Source: M3007 sp964630705
GTDB taxonomy: Bacteria; Bacteroidota; Bacteroidia; Chitinophagales; Saprospiraceae
Reading direction: 5' to 3'
Assembly (NCBI GenBank): GCA_964630705.1
Contig: CAZVZH010000190.1
Coordinates: 1-8,910 of the forward strand
DNA length: 8,910 nucleotides
Shown here: one piece after another, positions 7,397-8,910 of the stretch
How the letters are laid out: each line of letters starts with the position of its first letter
Numbering within the stretch: the stretch's first letter is position 1
Position numbers and translations under genes: made by a program
The notes under the pieces: model-generated
The model's database searches: none
Seen by the model: only the letters and a program-made list of their open reading frames with translations
Told to the model about the DNA's origin: nothing

Positions 7397-8899
7397 ATGA
7401 AAAAACATACTTTTTCTATCGTCAAAAATGTATTCCTGCCTGCGCTGCTGGTGGTTTTTGTAGCCAACAGCTGCCAAAAGGAATTTCTTGACCGCAAGCC
7501 CCTGGGTCAGCTCACCTTTGAAAACTTTTTCCAAAATGCCGAGCAGGCCGTGCAGGGCACCAATGCCGTATACAGCCAGTTTCGCGCCTGGGACTGTGTC
7601 AGTCTGCCCTTCCTGGGCTGTACCGATATCATCAGCGACGACGCCGACAAGGGCTCCACGCCCAACGACGCGCCCCCGCTGGCCGAAATCGACAATTTCA
7701 CCTTCGATGCAGCCAACACCAACTTTGCCGCCGTCTGGCGCGGCTACTATCAGGTGATCGCCCGGGCCAACCTGGCCATCCAGGAAATTCCGAACATCGA
7801 CATGGACGCCAACTTGCGCAGCCGTCTGGTGGGGGAATGCAAATTCCTGCGCGCCTACAGCTACCTCCTGCTTGTGCAGTGGTTCGGCGAACTGCCCGTC
7901 ATCACGGCTCCACTGCGCGAAGACGAATATTACAGCCAAACCCGCCAGCCTGTAGCGGCTGTATACGACCAGATCGAGCGCGACCTGCTGGATGCGATCC
8001 AGGCCTTGCCGGAAAAATCCAAGTACGCTTCCAACGACCTCGGCCGGGCAACCAAAGGCGCTGCAAAGGGTGTGCTCGCCAAATTGTACATGGTGAAAAA
8101 AGACTTTGGCAAGGCCGAGCAGTATTGCCTGGAAATCATCAACTCCAATGAGTACAGCCTGCTGACCCGCTATTCCGATAACTTCCTGCGGGTGGGTGAA
8201 AACGGCGCGGAATCGGTGTTTGAAATTGGCGCAGTTGCCCTGCCGGCAGCCATTGCAGGCCCGGGCGCCACGCCCTACAACATGGTGCAAGGTGTGCGCG
8301 GCGTGCCCAACCTCGGCTGGGGCTTCAACCGCCCCTCCGACAACCTGGTCTCTTCCTACGAAAACGGCGACCCGCGCCGCGAAGCCACCGTCATCTACGT
8401 CGGCGAGGTGCTGCCCGACGGTTCCACACAAGTGCAGGACAACCCGGAGATTGTCGGCGAGCGCTACAACCAAAAAGCCTGGGCGCCCGCGCACCCGGGA
8501 TTGCAAGACAACGGGCCGGGCAATATCCGCATCCTCCGCTACGCCGATGTCCTGCTGCTGGCCGCTGAAGCCCTCAATGAAAACAACAAACCTGCGCAAG
8601 CCCTGCTCTACCTCAACCAGGTGCGCAAGCGCGCTCGCGGCACCAACAATTTTATTCTGCCCGATGTGACGGTAACCGACCAGGCACTGCTGCGCGAACG
8701 CATCTACCGGGAACGCCGGGTAGAGCTGGCTATGGAGCAACACCGTTGGTTCGATTTGTTGCGTTGGGGGCGCGCAGCCTCCGTGTTGCAAGCCGTTGGG
8801 AAAACCAATTTCGTGCCGGGCAAGCACGAGTTGCTGCCCATTCCACAGGCCGAGATCGACCTGCTGGAAGGGCGGTGGCTGCAGAATCCGATGTATTGA
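7397..8899 (+). CDS. susD: SusD/RagB-family glycan-binding outer-membrane lipoprotein
   Basis: This 500-residue protein is of normal SusD length. The N-terminus is a lipoprotein signal: basic MKK, a hydrophobic core, then VANSC with Cys26 as the likely lipidated residue. The following QKE partly resembles the Bacteroidota surface-export signal. Next comes the SusD N-terminal region (FLDRKPLGQLTFENFF, then AVYSQFRAW) with TPR-like helices, including CKFLRAYSYLLLVQWFGELP. The C-terminal RagB/SusD domain (PF07980) shows ILRYADVLLLAAEALNE, YLNQVRKRARG, IYRERRVELAMEQHRWFDLLRWG and the closing HELLPIPQAEIDL. It should cap the SusC barrel on the cell surface and bind the incoming glycan. The ligand cannot be deduced from this protein because SusD binding sites diverge strongly; the GH144 and GH3 neighbours suggest a beta-glucan. 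Only 11 bases follow the stop codon, so no terminator or next gene is visible. Confidence 0.95.
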   Translation: MKKHTFSIVKNVFLPALLVVFVANSCQKEFLDRKPLGQLTFENFFQNAEQAVQGTNAVYSQFRAWDCVSLPFLGCTDIISDDADKGSTPNDAPPLAEIDNFTFDAANTNFAAVWRGYYQVIARANLAIQEIPNIDMDANLRSRLVGECKFLRAYSYLLLVQWFGELPVITAPLREDEYYSQTRQPVAAVYDQIERDLLDAIQALPEKSKYASNDLGRATKGAAKGVLAKLYMVKKDFGKAEQYCLEIINSNEYSLLTRYSDNFLRVGENGAESVFEIGAVALPAAIAGPGATPYNMVQGVRGVPNLGWGFNRPSDNLVSSYENGDPRREATVIYVGEVLPDGSTQVQDNPEIVGERYNQKAWAPAHPGLQDNGPGNIRILRYADVLLLAAEALNENNKPAQALLYLNQVRKRARGTNNFILPDVTVTDQALLRERIYRERRVELAMEQHRWFDLLRWGRAASVLQAVGKTNFVPGKHELLPIPQAEIDLLEGRWLQNPMY

Positions 8900-8910
8900 T
8901 TTATACTTAG

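Noticed and set aside
7358..8827. 489-codon antisense open frame inside susD
   Set aside because: The composition is shadow-like (Val/Gly/Ala/His/Gln-rich), there are no family motifs, and the opposite strand encodes a full SusD.
1..8910. CRISPR array, tRNA/rRNA, insertion sequence or tandem repeats
   Set aside because: Almost the whole window is explained by five protein genes. I saw no regularly spaced repeats, transposase motifs, terminal inverted repeats or tRNA-like segments.

Overview
The window looks like part of a polysaccharide utilisation locus (PUL) from a G+C-rich Bacteroidota. The main evidence is an adjacent susC/susD pair. A promoter-like site also matches the Bacteroidota pattern (TTTG, 20 bases, TAnnTTTG), and the upstream leaders are A-rich without strong Shine-Dalgarno sites. 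The G+C content and the protein style would fit Saprospiria-type or Hymenobacter-like lineages, but the sequence alone does not fix the genus.

Layout. (1) Bases 2-1456 (+) hold the 3' part of a two-domain enzyme whose start lies outside the window: a GH144/glycoamylase-like catalytic domain joined to a C-terminal alpha/beta-hydrolase (esterase or peptidase-like) domain. (2) Bases 1453-2019 (-) hold a Uma2-family (DUF820) PD-(D/E)XK nuclease-like gene. It converges on the enzyme gene, and the two stop codons overlap within the four bases TTAG. It has its own promoter-like site and is visibly poorer in G+C than its neighbours. (3) Bases 2140-4395 (+) encode a BglX-type GH3 beta-glucosidase with an N-terminal export signal. 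(4) Bases 4418-7384 (+) encode a SusC-type TonB-dependent outer-membrane transporter. (5) Bases 7397-8899 (+) encode the partner SusD-type lipoprotein. Genes 3, 4 and 5 are separated by only 22 and 12 bases and probably form one operon. The window ends 11 bases after susD.

Working model (inference from family knowledge). Characterised GH144 enzymes are endo-beta-1,2-glucanases, and some GH3 enzymes prefer sophorose and other beta-1,2-gluco-oligosaccharides. The set GH144 + GH3 + SusC/SusD therefore suggests a locus for beta-1,2-glucan or its relatives, such as bacterial cyclic or osmoregulated periplasmic glucans. SusD and SusC would capture and import oligosaccharides. The GH144 domain would cut the chain, the attached hydrolase might remove ester substituents, and GH3 would release glucose in the periplasm. 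The most unusual points are the GH144-esterase fusion and the Uma2 gene placed antisense inside the locus. No regulator (hybrid two-component sensor, SusR-like protein or ECF sigma/anti-sigma pair) and no surface glycan-binding protein is visible.
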